Shown here: positions 41,040 to 50,966 of the stretch, piece after piece
Layout: each line of letters opens with the position of its first letter
Position numbering within the stretch: position 1 is the first letter of the stretch
Source of the DNA: Alphaproteobacteria bacterium
Lineage (GTDB): Bacteria > Pseudomonadota > Alphaproteobacteria > UBA9655
NCBI GenBank assembly: GCA_027459605.1
Contig: DAIDHR010000006.1
Span: 1 to 64,000, forward strand
DNA length: 64,000 nucleotides
Direction: 5' to 3'
Program-made: the position numbers and the translations under genes
The notes under the pieces: generated by a model
What the model saw: only the letters and a program-made list of their open reading frames with translations
Database searches by the model: none
Told to the model about the DNA's origin: nothing

Positions 41040-41205
41040 TTTTGGATGAGCCATTACTTTTTGCGTTGAAATCAAACATTAGCGTTATTGCGAGGCGCCG
41101 TAGGCGCCGCGGCAATCCAGAGATTTAGTCATTTTTAGATTGCTTCGCCCTGCTTTCCGCAGGGCTGGCATGACGGTAACCATTTGTTTTATTAGATAAA
41201 ATATA
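41040..41205. repeat. Dispersed palindromic element, near full-length copy
   Basis: ttggatgagccattactttttgcgttgaaat...gttattgcgaggcgccgtaggcgccgcggcaatcc...agattgcttcgccctgctttccgcagggctggcatgacggtaacc. Confidence 0.85.
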
Positions 41206-41330
41206 ATTCCTTATTCAAGCTCAGGTTATTTATTCATATACCCGGTTCTGATGATTTTCCATTTGACAGAAATTTGATCTATATCTACGATTAGATTGAC
41301 ATTAACTGTTTGTTAATAGAGGAGAAGAAA

Positions 41331-41801
41331 ATGTCAAAAGTCTTGTTTACTACAGCGATTTTAACTTGTTTTTTTAATATAGCAGAACAGGCGCAAGCCC
41401 ATACGGATTCTGAGAATTCCGTTAAACTTAAAATAAGCCCTAAGTTTAGCCGATATAAACTTTCTACACTTCTCTCTCCCGAGGCTGCAAACGCTGTTCG
41501 AGAATTCAACTCAACGCAGCAAGTTGAGCAGGGCATGGAAGACGTGAATAAGAAGCCTGTGGGAATATTAAAGACCCCAAAAAAAGAAACTTTTGAAAAG
41601 AAGAGGAAACTTATTCAAAGTATGCAAAACAAAAACAGAGAATTATTTGAAGACAATAAAAAATTTGCATACGGGAATAAAAAAATCGCAGAAAAAGATT
41701 ACCTCGAGGTTTTAAAAAACCTCATCCTGAGTAAAGAGCCAAATCTGGAAACAGCGATGAATCAACTTCAGGCCAAGCGACTTGAGAGATTAATGAACTA
41801 G
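41331..41801 (+). CDS. Small secreted/periplasmic protein of unknown function
   Basis: Signal peptide MSKVLFTTAILTCFFNIAEQAQA; charged helical C-terminus; followed by a perfect terminator hairpin. Confidence 0.7.
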   Translation: MSKVLFTTAILTCFFNIAEQAQAHTDSENSVKLKISPKFSRYKLSTLLSPEAANAVREFNSTQQVEQGMEDVNKKPVGILKTPKKETFEKKRKLIQSMQNKNRELFEDNKKFAYGNKKIAEKDYLEVLKNLILSKEPNLETAMNQLQAKRLERLMN

Positions 41802-41826
41802 AATTTATTAAAAGCTTAGAAAGAAA

Positions 41827-41868
41827 ACTTTTATCCAGCTTTAAGAAGCTGGATAAAAGTGCTTTTTG
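41827..41868 (+). terminator. Rho-independent-like terminator
   Basis: acttttatccagct-ttaaga-agctggataaaagt perfect 14-bp stem followed by gcttttt. Confidence 0.8.
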
Positions 41869-42096
41869 AGGCATCACGTTAAAAGCAGAAAACTAAAATT
41901 CGCGGGCAGGGCATTAAATCTTATTCATACGACCAAAAAGTTTACTACCCTTTGGAGACTAGGGCACTTGTTTGTGGCAAGTTACAAGACAATGATATTT
42001 GTTGGTATTGAGGTGAAATTCTTAAAACCCCATGACGAAAGATTGATTCCGTGATATAAGCCTCTGACTAAAATAGGACAACACCAATGAGGTATT

Positions 42097-42804
42097 ATGG
42101 ATAGAAAATTTTACATGTGCTTGCTGGTATTCGGCCTGACCTTTGGGCTTTTGCCCAAATCCCCCCTCTATGCTCAAGAAAACCCCGAGCTTATGGTTGA
42201 TATGATGCGTCGCATTGATGCGATTGAGGCTGAAAACAGAGAGCTTCGAGGACAGGTCGAAGAGCTGCGCCACGATGTGACGGGCATGACCCAGCGGATG
42301 GATACGCTTAATGCGGACATAGATTATCGCTTGACTAATCCTGAAAGTGGGGCCCTTTCTTCAAGCCTCCCTCATGGACCTGGCGAGCTTGGCCCCTTAG
42401 CGAAGGAAGCAACTTCCTCGGAACCGGCTAGTGCCAGCGATGAATATGAAAGGGCCAGAGCGCTTCTAGAGCGGGGAGATTATGAAGCAGCTGAGCATGC
42501 CTTTGCTGCTTTTGTAGCAGCCCATCCTAAAGATAAAAATGCAGGTGCGGCTCAGTATTGGTTAGGTGTAACTTTTTCTGTTCGCGGGGAGCATGAAAAG
42601 GCAGTTGCTGCCTTTGCTAAGGGATACAAGTCCTATCCCAAGTCCTCGAAGGCAGCGGATAATTTACTAAAATTGGCCAAGTCCTTAGGAGCTCTTGACC
42701 GGAAGGGAGATGCGTGCACGACCCTGGATCAGCTAGCGACAGAATATCCTAAAACTCATGTGAAGGATATTGCAAGTGAGCGGAAAAAGTTCGGGTGTAA
42801 GTAA
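42097..42804 (+). CDS. cpoB: Tol-Pal system protein YbgF/CpoB (coiled coil + TPR)
   Basis: Signal peptide, coiled coil (RIDAIEAENRELRGQVEELRHDV) and C-terminal TPRs (YERARALLERGDYEAAEHAFAAFVAAHPKDKNAGAAQYWLG). Confidence 0.9.
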   Translation: MDRKFYMCLLVFGLTFGLLPKSPLYAQENPELMVDMMRRIDAIEAENRELRGQVEELRHDVTGMTQRMDTLNADIDYRLTNPESGALSSSLPHGPGELGPLAKEATSSEPASASDEYERARALLERGDYEAAEHAFAAFVAAHPKDKNAGAAQYWLGVTFSVRGEHEKAVAAFAKGYKSYPKSSKAADNLLKLAKSLGALDRKGDACTTLDQLATEYPKTHVKDIASERKKFGCK

Positions 42805-42844
42805 CTTATACTTTGGATAAGGATTGTAATTTTATTAGTAAAAA

Positions 42845-42990
42845 CAATACATTATCGTTATCGCGAGGGTGTGGAGCGCGCGTGGCCCAAAACATCAGGA
42901 AGGTCAGAAAAAATGATTAGGCATGGGAAGACTTCATTGATAAAAGAGTGGATTTCCACTGCGTCTTTGGCGCCTTGCAATGACGAAAAC
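42845..42990. repeat. Diverged dispersed palindromic element
   Basis: caatacattatcgttatcgcgagg ... ggatttccactgcgtctttggcgccttgcaatgacg resembles the ends of the other copies. Confidence 0.6.
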
Positions 42991-43162
42991 TCACGTCTTT
43001 AGCCAAAACGCAGGTTAAGTAGACAATTGGGTGGAGTTAAAAAACTCAACCAATGTCAAAATAGAGAAATAATATTATATATTTATAAGAATTTTTTTCC
43101 TATTGGATTTTTTACACAGGTAGTTTATACAATATTCACTAAATCAAAGAGGAGAACGTAGC

Positions 43163-44038
43163 ATGTTAAAAAAGTTTTTTATATTCGCAGCTCTGTGTTG
43201 GAGTTCGTCAGCTGATGGAGTTATCTTAACTTCAGAAGAGAGTAGAGATCTCGGAGCTCTTCAACGGTGCGCGGTTTCCATTAAAAAAACTTGGGACCAG
43301 GTCGCAAGCCAGATTCAGACCGTGTATGGTAAGCGTCCTCAACAATGGGTTTCCCCGAAAGCGGGTTCGCCTGAGAAAATTGCTGAGTTATGTAAAAACG
43401 CACAAACTCCTTGGCCAACAAATGTTTATCCTGCCTCATTTGGCTTCGAAAAGTCCCCGAGTATGCTTGAATACGGGGCGGGTATGACGGAAAACTACAA
43501 GATCTGCTTCTTTCAGCAAGACATGCCTTCCTTTATGGAGGCGTTGAGGAAAAGAAAATCAACGGGTAAAGGATTAAAGTTCGAAAACCAAGATCAGCTT
43601 GACAAATACCAACGTGAATTTAGTACGTTAGGCAGTATCTTCGCAGAGCTTCTCACCACCATTGATACAACTATTGCACCGCTATACGCCAAATACTCAA
43701 ATAAGATTGACACAGTCTACTTATTATTAATGCCCTTAAAAGAGAAGATTACGAGTTCAAGACTGAAAACTGCTTCTTTCCAAGAAAGATTTAAAGACGA
43801 CCTCCTAAGATTGGAATATGGCGCAACAGAAAAAAGATATATCGAACCCTCCCTTAAAACAACAACTGCAACCGTGGAAGAAGAGTTTATTAAAGATCAG
43901 CTATTTTCTGAAGCGGCACATGCAGTGTATGCAACCGCAATAAATTCATGGGGGAATCTTGCATGGATTCACGCTGTTATGTATAAGGAAATCGGAGATG
44001 AGTCTTTAGTCTCCCTCCTTCCAAAGATTAGAGAATAA
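43163..44038 (+). CDS. Secreted protein of unknown function
   Basis: Signal-peptide-like N-terminus MLKKFFIFAALCWSSSADG; GAGGAG RBS; no recognised domain. Confidence 0.7.
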   Translation: MLKKFFIFAALCWSSSADGVILTSEESRDLGALQRCAVSIKKTWDQVASQIQTVYGKRPQQWVSPKAGSPEKIAELCKNAQTPWPTNVYPASFGFEKSPSMLEYGAGMTENYKICFFQQDMPSFMEALRKRKSTGKGLKFENQDQLDKYQREFSTLGSIFAELLTTIDTTIAPLYAKYSNKIDTVYLLLMPLKEKITSSRLKTASFQERFKDDLLRLEYGATEKRYIEPSLKTTTATVEEEFIKDQLFSEAAHAVYATAINSWGNLAWIHAVMYKEIGDESLVSLLPKIRE

Positions 44039-44146
44039 TAGAGATTATGAGGAGCGGCGAATCTGTATTTCCCAGACTTGGATCACACTGAGTCGAGGCT
44101 GGGGGATTTTAAGAACGGCGGCTTTCAATCCCATGAGTACCACCTG

Positions 44147-44758
44147 CTAAAATCTAAAGGCTCCCCAAAAGCCATAAGGTTTGCCAGGAAAATGGTGGGT
44201 GTTTCTTACTCCTTTTAAGGCAAGGACTCGAGAGAGGACTCCTCTTTTTGGATGAACCACAATAGCAAGGCGAGACACTTCCCATACATAAAGGTCTTTT
44301 TGAGAATCTCCTGCATAATCAAATCCCTGCAGTCCAAACTTTTTCAAAAGTGCATCACGTTTGTGAGGACCGGTCATGTTTATATGGCCATCACTTCCGA
44401 TAACTTCTTGGAAAAATCCTAAATGATCAGCAATTTTTTGGGCTATTGTTTGATCTGTTCCGGTGGCAAGAACTAGGAAACGTCCTCCCTCCGCCTCTTT
44501 TTTAGCAAACTCTAGAAAGGGGAGATTATAAGGGAGCTGATGAGGAAGAAGGTTAGAGATTTCGGTCAGGCGCCTTTTGGTATAAGGGCGACCCTTTAAA
44601 AACCAGAAAGGAATAAGAAAAAGAGCCCATGGCTTTTTATATAAGAGCCAGGCCATCATTTCATGGAAAGTATCTGTATGAATAAGGGTTCCGTCTAAAT
44701 CAAGAACTAAGGGAAGAGAAGAAGCAGGCTTAGCAGCAACCATGGCCATTATGGACAA
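44147..44758 (-). CDS. HAD-superfamily hydrolase
   Basis: LVLDLDGTLIHTDTFHEMM, VLATGTDQ, YAGDSQKDLYVWEVS. Confidence 0.85.
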   Translation of the reverse strand: MSIMAMVAAKPASSLPLVLDLDGTLIHTDTFHEMMAWLLYKKPWALFLIPFWFLKGRPYTKRRLTEISNLLPHQLPYNLPFLEFAKKEAEGGRFLVLATGTDQTIAQKIADHLGFFQEVIGSDGHINMTGPHKRDALLKKFGLQGFDYAGDSQKDLYVWEVSRLAIVVHPKRGVLSRVLALKGVRNTHHFPGKPYGFWGAFRF

Positions 44759-45131
44759 GCGTTTTCTTGTTCCAAATCACACTTCCCATAAAAAGAGTAA
44801 GGCAAATATAAAGAAAATAATCATACTTTAAAAAGGCGGCTAATACCATCCCGAAAGAAGCCAATCCAGCACACGTAAAAAGGGTCCATTTTCCTTGGTG
44901 GATGTAAGTTTGGTAAGCCATAAACCCAAGAGTCCCTAAGGCAAAGATTAGCATCATTGGAAAGAAATACTCATGAATTTCAGCAAACTCAATGCCAACT
45001 AAACTGAGAAATCCTGCATAGAGTGGAAGACACATTGGGCAAATAGCGCAAGAAAGAAGTGAGGTAATAACAGTACCAGTACCACTAAATACATCGCCCC
45101 ATCGCTTCATTTTAAAATCCTTACTTACCAT
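44730..45131 (-). CDS. MerC-domain-like integral membrane protein
   Basis: Four hydrophobic segments, SCAICPMCLPLYAGFLSLVGI Cys motif, terminal GHGCC; start codon uncertain. Confidence 0.55.
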   Translation of the reverse strand: MVSKDFKMKRWGDVFSGTGTVITSLLSCAICPMCLPLYAGFLSLVGIEFAEIHEYFFPMMLIFALGTLGFMAYQTYIHQGKWTLFTCAGLASFGMVLAAFLKYDYFLYICLTLFMGSVIWNKKTLVHNGHGCC

Positions 45132-45259
45132 AGCTTTATTTTTAATATATGAAATTCGATGGTGTATTTCAAGGTGCAAGGGAAATGGACGGATCTACTT
45201 TACCAGGACTCCCCCTTAGCACCTGACAAATTTTGATTATTATATTGCAATACATACAG

Positions 45260-45397
45260 TTGTCATCCCCGCGAAGGCAGGGATCCAAAAAATCAATGAG
45301 TTATAAAAAGATAGAACCTTTTCATTTACCATGTCTTATCAAACTTTTTGTTTCACTACGTTGAATGGATTCCCACCTTCGCGGGAATGGCAATCGG
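45260..45397. repeat. Dispersed palindromic element (TGTCATCCCCGCGAAGG type)
   Basis: tgtcatccccgcgaaggcagggatcc ... ggattcccaccttcgcgggaatggcaat inverted arms. Confidence 0.85.
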
Positions 45398-45531
45398 GGA
45401 AAGCTAGAAAATATCAGGTGTTGAGACTCCCCATGAGTGTTTGATTTTTTTCATAAGGTATGCAAAGGTTTAAATGCGAACTAAGGATAGTCTGTCTGAA
45501 TTTTCAAATCAATTTAGTTGGATAAGGAAAG

Positions 45532-45978
45532 ATGACTGAAATTGCTTTTTACCATCTTACTGTGTCACCTCTGGAGCGAGCTCTCCCGCGTCTTTTGGAA
45601 AAGACCCTTGAGGCTCGAAAGCGAGCTGTCATCTTGTGTGCTAGTGCTGAAAGGCTTGATTTCTTGAACGGAATTTTATGGACTACCGGAAAGGCTAGCT
45701 TTATTCCTCACGGTACAGCCAAAGAAGGTTTCCCTGAAGATCAGCCTATTTGGTTAACACTTAAAGATGAAAATCCTAATGGGGCCCACTTTCTTTTTCT
45801 TACCGATGGAAGCAAGTCCCCCTCTCTTTCTTCTTTTGAGCGCTGTTTAGACCTTTTTGATGGAAATGATGAGGAAGCTGTCTTAAAAGCCCGTGAACGC
45901 TGGAAGTTCTATAAAGAACAAGGGCATACAGTGACATATTGGAAACAAAATGAAAGCGGCGGTTGGGAAAAGGGGTAG
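45532..45978 (+). CDS. holC: DNA polymerase III subunit chi
   Basis: EIAFYHLTVSPLERALPRLLEKTLEARKRAVIL; FIPHGTAKEGFPEDQPIWLT; ARERWKFYKEQGHTVTYWKQ. Confidence 0.92.
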   Translation: MTEIAFYHLTVSPLERALPRLLEKTLEARKRAVILCASAERLDFLNGILWTTGKASFIPHGTAKEGFPEDQPIWLTLKDENPNGAHFLFLTDGSKSPSLSSFERCLDLFDGNDEEAVLKARERWKFYKEQGHTVTYWKQNESGGWEKG

Positions 45979-46142
45979 TTGTATTTTGGATTTGGATAAA
46001 AAACCACTCGATTCCTGCCATTGTGAACCTTGCAAAAAACAGGGCGAAGCAATTGGATTAACTTGTCCTTAAGGCACTTATTATTCTTGTGTTAAAAGGC
46101 ATAAAAAAACTGCATGTCCTTCGGGCATGAATTATAAGTTCT

Positions 46143-46176
46143 GGATTGCTTCGGAGCAGAGCTCCTCGCAATTGTT
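46143..46176. repeat. Half copy of the dispersed palindromic element
   Basis: ggattgcttcggagcagagctcctcgcaattg, same ggattgcttcg...cgcaat core as other copies. Confidence 0.6.
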
Positions 46177-46189
46177 AATGTTTCGCGAG

Positions 46190-46224
46190 GCCCACCTTAA
46201 AGGCAATAGGGGCCTTAGGTGGGA
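46190..46224. other. Hairpin at the batD 3' end
   Basis: cccaccttaaaggc-N-gccttaggtggg inverted repeat overlapping/adjacent to the batD stop. Confidence 0.6.
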
Positions 46225-48050
46225 TTTAGGTTAGGTAGATTTTTTATCTTATCTCTCAGCTTTAGAGGTTTTCCCTTGGTACTTGTCAGGATGGCCATGC
46301 ACCTCGTTTTAACTTCTTCAAGATTTATCGTTTTATCTGCATACAAAGCGTCGTTGAGGCTCTTAACCACGTAGTCTATATCTTCTTGAGAAAGAGTTGG
46401 ACAATGCTTAAGAGCAGCAGAAAATAGGCTATCTAAAGGAGCATTTATTGGCGTATTCCAATGAGAATGTCCATAAGTTTGAAGAAAAAGATAAAGTTCT
46501 TTTGCATTTTTTATTTCAGGGGGCTTCCTCATAATTCCTTTGGAGGGGAGTTTTTCTGCTTTTTTCGACTCTAAAATAGGGTCTTTTCTCTCATTCTCTC
46601 TCTCAAACTTTGAGAGTCCACGTTTAAGCTTAATTGCCCACAAAATAACACCTACTATGGTTATCAGTAAGGCTCCTATGATTGCGTAAAAAATAGTATA
46701 AGAAGGTGTCCCTGTTTGACTCGTTTTGCTGGCTAGGGGAGGTGGAATGTTCTCTTCGATCTGTTTAGAGGTTCCATGCTCGTTCAGTTGAGGCGGCATT
46801 AGAGATGAGGGGGGTGCCTGATGATCTCCTGGAGCTACTTCTAGCGTGCGTTCTGGAATTTTTGCGTAAGCGATTTTGCTAGCTTTCACATCCCACCACG
46901 CTATCGAAATCTCTGGCAGAACAAGTGTTCCTGAATGCTGAGGGATAAGTGTGTAGACTTCCTCTCGCCAGCTTGTAATCGTGTCTTTTTTGAAGCTTTC
47001 TTCTGTTAAGGGCTTGTCTGCATAAATTTTAAAATTATTCCCTAATCCTTGTTGTTCCTTGAGATTTGGAAGTTGATTAGCTGCAATTCCTTCTCCAACG
47101 ATTGTGAAAGTTCGCGTAAGGGGCTCTCCTACTTTAGCTGACTGGAGATCCTTTATACTCTCGGAAATTTTAAGAGAAGTGGCAGGAAGCCAGGGAGAAA
47201 CGTCTGCAGGCGGACTTTTTACATCAAGAGCTATTTCGTCACTGGCGAGGGAAAAGGGATCTAACTTTTCAAACCCAAAACCTCCCATGCTCTCAAATCT
47301 CTGGAGGAGGCCGAAGGGATCACCTTCATGGCCAAAAAATGAGTCAAAAGGACTTTTATCTTGCACAACGCGTGCTCCCTGAATGATAAAGCTTGGAATT
47401 GTAAGAAGGCCTGGCTTTAAAGGAGTAATACTATACTTTGCTTCTAAAACATTTCTTGCTGACCCATTTTTCATTTCCTGGTAGATCTTGGGTTTTCCGA
47501 GGGCTTTAACGATAGCCCCCTTGATTGAAGGTTCTCCAAGCTGAATATTCGTCAAGCTTTCTTGCGATATTAACCGAACGGTATAAATAATGGTCTCGCT
47601 CTTATAAGGATCCGTTTTATTTACATGGGCAGAAAGGGTTGTCCTTTTATCTTCGCGATTCAAAGGATGGGATGAAGCTTTCCCCACAGACACAGAAATT
47701 GGCTTGCTTTGGAATGTTCCCTCAGAACTATCAATAGTGATAGACGGGATTGTATATGTCCCTTCTTGTTTAGGCATTAAGATATATTGCCAACTTATGC
47801 CGGTGGAAATTGCCCCATTGATAATTGTTGTATTTGAAAATTGTTGTTTTCCTAGGACTCTAAAATCTCTCTCCAGCTCTGAAAGGTCTGGATTACTTTT
47901 CGGTGAGGCATCAGAAAGCTTTAACTCCAGGATAAGGCTCTTGCCAAACGCGACTTGATCATGATCTACACTCGCGGCAAACCCCGCAGCAAAGGAAGCT
48001 GTGGGGAAAAAGAGAAGGGCTAAGAAAACTATAATTTTTGATTTTACCAT
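46215..48050 (-). CDS. batD: BatD-family protein
   Basis: Signal peptide, oxygen-tolerance-type repeats, TM near C-term; last gene of Bat operon. Confidence 0.88.
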   Translation of the reverse strand: MVKSKIIVFLALLFFPTASFAAGFAASVDHDQVAFGKSLILELKLSDASPKSNPDLSELERDFRVLGKQQFSNTTIINGAISTGISWQYILMPKQEGTYTIPSITIDSSEGTFQSKPISVSVGKASSHPLNREDKRTTLSAHVNKTDPYKSETIIYTVRLISQESLTNIQLGEPSIKGAIVKALGKPKIYQEMKNGSARNVLEAKYSITPLKPGLLTIPSFIIQGARVVQDKSPFDSFFGHEGDPFGLLQRFESMGGFGFEKLDPFSLASDEIALDVKSPPADVSPWLPATSLKISESIKDLQSAKVGEPLTRTFTIVGEGIAANQLPNLKEQQGLGNNFKIYADKPLTEESFKKDTITSWREEVYTLIPQHSGTLVLPEISIAWWDVKASKIAYAKIPERTLEVAPGDHQAPPSSLMPPQLNEHGTSKQIEENIPPPLASKTSQTGTPSYTIFYAIIGALLITIVGVILWAIKLKRGLSKFERENERKDPILESKKAEKLPSKGIMRKPPEIKNAKELYLFLQTYGHSHWNTPINAPLDSLFSAALKHCPTLSQEDIDYVVKSLNDALYADKTINLEEVKTRCMAILTSTKGKPLKLRDKIKNLPNLNPT

Positions 48051-49951
48051 GGATCAATTCCTTCCTGAGACTCATTTCTTTGAGATTCAATATAAAATTG
48101 GTTTTTTAAGAATGACTTAGGGTCATTTTGAATTTGATCTAGCCACTGATCAGCATCAATATCCTGTTGGGCTTTTCCAGGCTTCGCTTGGGATGAAGGC
48201 AATTTTTGATCATCTTTTTGGTTGCTTCCCTTTATTTCTTGATCCGTTGGATAGGGTTTCTCTTCTTTTTCCATCCTACTTATCTCCGAGGAGCCTTTTC
48301 CTTGCTCTTCTTTTAATTCTTTATCTTCTTTCTTTTCTTGATCAGTTTCTTTGTTGTTTTCTTGATGAGGACCCGTCCCTTTATCATGTGAAGAAGGAGG
48401 ATTTTGTTCACTCGAATTTTCTTCTTCACGCTTGCCATTGGAGAAGTCCTGTTTGTCTGATTGGGACTCGTCCTGTCCATTTTTCTGCTCGTTCGATTTT
48501 GAACTACTTTGGCTTTTTTCCGTTTGCTCTGATTTATTATTTTCTTTGTTTTGCTGATTCTCTTTTTGCTCCTTTTCCAGGATTTTCTTAACAATTTCTA
48601 AGTTATGTCTTGCTTTAGAGTGTGTAGGATTTTTCTCGAGAACTTTTTCGTAAGTTTTTTTAGCCTCTTCGTATTTATTTTGCATGGCAAAGGTATTTCC
48701 CAGGTTATAAAGGGCATCCGTTGCAACCTCGGGACGCTGGGATTCTTGGAACAGTTTCTCTGCTTCTGCGTAATGGCCAGCTTTATAGTGGGCAATGCCT
48801 TTCCGATACGAATCCTTAAAGTTTTGAATGGCTCCCTCATAATTTCCTTTTTCCAGGGCTTCTTTTCCAAGCTGATCTTCATTTTTAAAGAGCTCTTGAA
48901 GATGAGCGGCATACACACTCGGAGTTGTCAATAAGAATGAGAAAAGAATAAGAGGAAATAAAAATTCGCGCCGAAACCAAAAGAGCAGAATAGCCATTGC
49001 TGGGAAGACAAGAAAATAAAATCTTTCTTCCCACTCACGTGTTGTTTGCTCAGTTTTTTCTTCTGTTTTGGATTTTGCTTTTATTTGGTTAATTAAGGCC
49101 TTAATATCTTCATCAAGGTAATTGGCTTTGAGGTTTTGCTCTTGGCTTAGATCGTCTAATTTTTCCGTATCCAGCTTTGATATAATTGTTTCCCCATCCT
49201 TTTTAAAAAAATTCCCTTTTCCATTAGGAATTGGGGCTCCTTCTCGTGTTCCTATTCCCAGTGTATAGATTGATAGCCCTTTTTGAGCAAGTTGATGGGC
49301 CAGACCTATGGTTCCCCCATCTTCAAAACCTCCATCCGTTATAATTAAAATAGACTTATTATGACCAGGAACTGAATCAAAAAGGCGTGACGCCATTGTA
49401 AGGGCTGGAGAAAGTCTGCTTCCTTGGACGTGGACTAAATCTGTTCCAATGGAGGGCAAAAGTTGACGAATTGTTTCTGTATCATCGGTTAGGGGAACAA
49501 TCATATGAGGATCCGCAGCAAAAGCAATTAAGCTGATTTTTATCCCTTCTGCCATATTTAAAATATCTTCAATTTTTTGGCGAGCCCGTATTAAACGAGA
49601 GGGTTTTACGTCTTGTGCATCCATGGACTGGGAAACGTCTAGAAGAATGCATAAATTTTGATCAGGTAGGAATGCCGGAACCTCTCTATAATTCCATTGG
49701 GGGTTAGCTAAAGCACCCATCAAAAGAGCCCATAAAATTGACCATAGAGTTAGTGATCTTCGAAGAGAAATGCTCTCTTTACCCGAGGCTATTAACAAAT
49801 GGGGAAGCAGGCCTTTATCTACAAATGCTTCTAACCGGGAATGACTTACTTGGTTTGCATAAAAAAATTTATAAAGCATCCCTATAAGAGGAATCGCGAG
49901 TAAGCCCCAGAGCCATAGAGGATTTTCAAAATGAAAATGATCAACCACCAT
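48044..49951 (-). CDS. VWA domain + TPR protein (BatB/BatC fusion)
   Basis: LLDVSQSMDAQDVKPSRL (MIDAS), TPRs, then Lys/Glu/Gln-rich low-complexity tail. Confidence 0.9.
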   Translation of the reverse strand: MVVDHFHFENPLWLWGLLAIPLIGMLYKFFYANQVSHSRLEAFVDKGLLPHLLIASGKESISLRRSLTLWSILWALLMGALANPQWNYREVPAFLPDQNLCILLDVSQSMDAQDVKPSRLIRARQKIEDILNMAEGIKISLIAFAADPHMIVPLTDDTETIRQLLPSIGTDLVHVQGSRLSPALTMASRLFDSVPGHNKSILIITDGGFEDGGTIGLAHQLAQKGLSIYTLGIGTREGAPIPNGKGNFFKKDGETIISKLDTEKLDDLSQEQNLKANYLDEDIKALINQIKAKSKTEEKTEQTTREWEERFYFLVFPAMAILLFWFRREFLFPLILFSFLLTTPSVYAAHLQELFKNEDQLGKEALEKGNYEGAIQNFKDSYRKGIAHYKAGHYAEAEKLFQESQRPEVATDALYNLGNTFAMQNKYEEAKKTYEKVLEKNPTHSKARHNLEIVKKILEKEQKENQQNKENNKSEQTEKSQSSSKSNEQKNGQDESQSDKQDFSNGKREEENSSEQNPPSSHDKGTGPHQENNKETDQEKKEDKELKEEQGKGSSEISRMEKEEKPYPTDQEIKGSNQKDDQKLPSSQAKPGKAQQDIDADQWLDQIQNDPKSFLKNQFYIESQRNESQEGIDPW

Positions 49952-50966
49952 AAGAGAACCTCCTTACAAGGGGAAGCACACATAAAATGAGCAAAAGAAC
50001 GACGGCTGCAGCCAAAGGGTAGGGGTACAAAGGTTTCCGAATCAGATAAGTACGTACGTTTGCTTTTGTTCTTTCAAGGTTATTTATTTTTGTATATATA
50101 GCCTCCAAAGCTTGTTGATCTGTAGCGCGAAAATAATCCCCCTTTGTTAATGAGGCTATTTCCTTAAGAAGCTGTTCATCCATGGGAACTTCTGCCATGA
50201 CAATGTTACCCCACTCAGTGGGATAAGGAACAAGTCCTTTTTTCCCTATTCCGATTGTATAAATGCGAATGCCATACTGCTTTGCAAGCTTAGCCGCTTC
50301 TATGGGAGGAATAGAGCTAGCTGTATCTACTCCATCTGTAAGAAGGATAATCACACGTGAACCCTCTGGGCGATCACGTAGGTTTCTCACAGCAAGCCCA
50401 ATAGCGTCTCCAATAGCTGTCCCGTCTCCTGCCATTCCAACGACAGCATTCTGAAGCATTTGGCTAATAGAGAGCGTATCAAGGGTGAGGGGCACTTGAA
50501 GATAAGCATTTTCTCCAAATAGAATAAGCCCAACACGATCTCCTTTACGATCATGAACAAATTTTCCTACAACATCTTTTGTCACATCAAGGCGACTAAT
50601 GGTTTTGCTTCGAGTCGAAAAATCAAGAGCCTTCATTGACCCCGAAATATCAACTGCGAGCATTAAGTCATACCCTTCATTTTGCACCTCGGTAAACTGA
50701 TCCACTAACTGAGGGCGCATGACAGCAAGAACAAGAAAAAGCCACAGTAATGAAAGAATGGCAAAGAACAGATGATCTTTAAGCTTAGACCTTGGCATTG
50801 CTTTAGAAAAGGCTTGTTTTAAGCGTGGAAGCCCAGGAAAGTATATTTCAGGAACCAATAAAGAGCTTGCTTTACGGCAAGGGGGAAAAAGATATCGCAC
50901 AATAAAAGGAAGAGGGATTAATAAACCCAACCAAGGCCAGTGAAACATAAACATTATTTGACCCAT
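49941..50966 (-). CDS. batA: VWA domain membrane protein (BatA)
   Basis: AVDISGSMKALDF MIDAS; LLTDGVDTAS. Confidence 0.9.
   Translation of the reverse strand: MGQIMFMFHWPWLGLLIPLPFIVRYLFPPCRKASSLLVPEIYFPGLPRLKQAFSKAMPRSKLKDHLFFAILSLLWLFLVLAVMRPQLVDQFTEVQNEGYDLMLAVDISGSMKALDFSTRSKTISRLDVTKDVVGKFVHDRKGDRVGLILFGENAYLQVPLTLDTLSISQMLQNAVVGMAGDGTAIGDAIGLAVRNLRDRPEGSRVIILLTDGVDTASSIPPIEAAKLAKQYGIRIYTIGIGKKGLVPYPTEWGNIVMAEVPMDEQLLKEIASLTKGDYFRATDQQALEAIYTKINNLERTKANVRTYLIRKPLYPYPLAAAVVLLLILCVLPLVRRFSYGG

Noticed and set aside
41866-42054. 62-aa ORF upstream of cpoB
   Set aside because: Lies directly after a terminator hairpin with no clear RBS or domain; likely spurious.
45181-45420. Possible CRISPR-like repeats or transposon with a coding transposase among palindromic elements
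   Set aside because: Repeats are dispersed singletons with inverted arms, not regularly spaced direct repeats, and no cas or transposase genes are present.
48193-48591. 132-aa plus-strand ORF and 93-aa minus alternative frame opposite/within the BatB/C tail
   Set aside because: Produced by the low-complexity Lys/Glu/Gln-rich coding sequence; no independent support.
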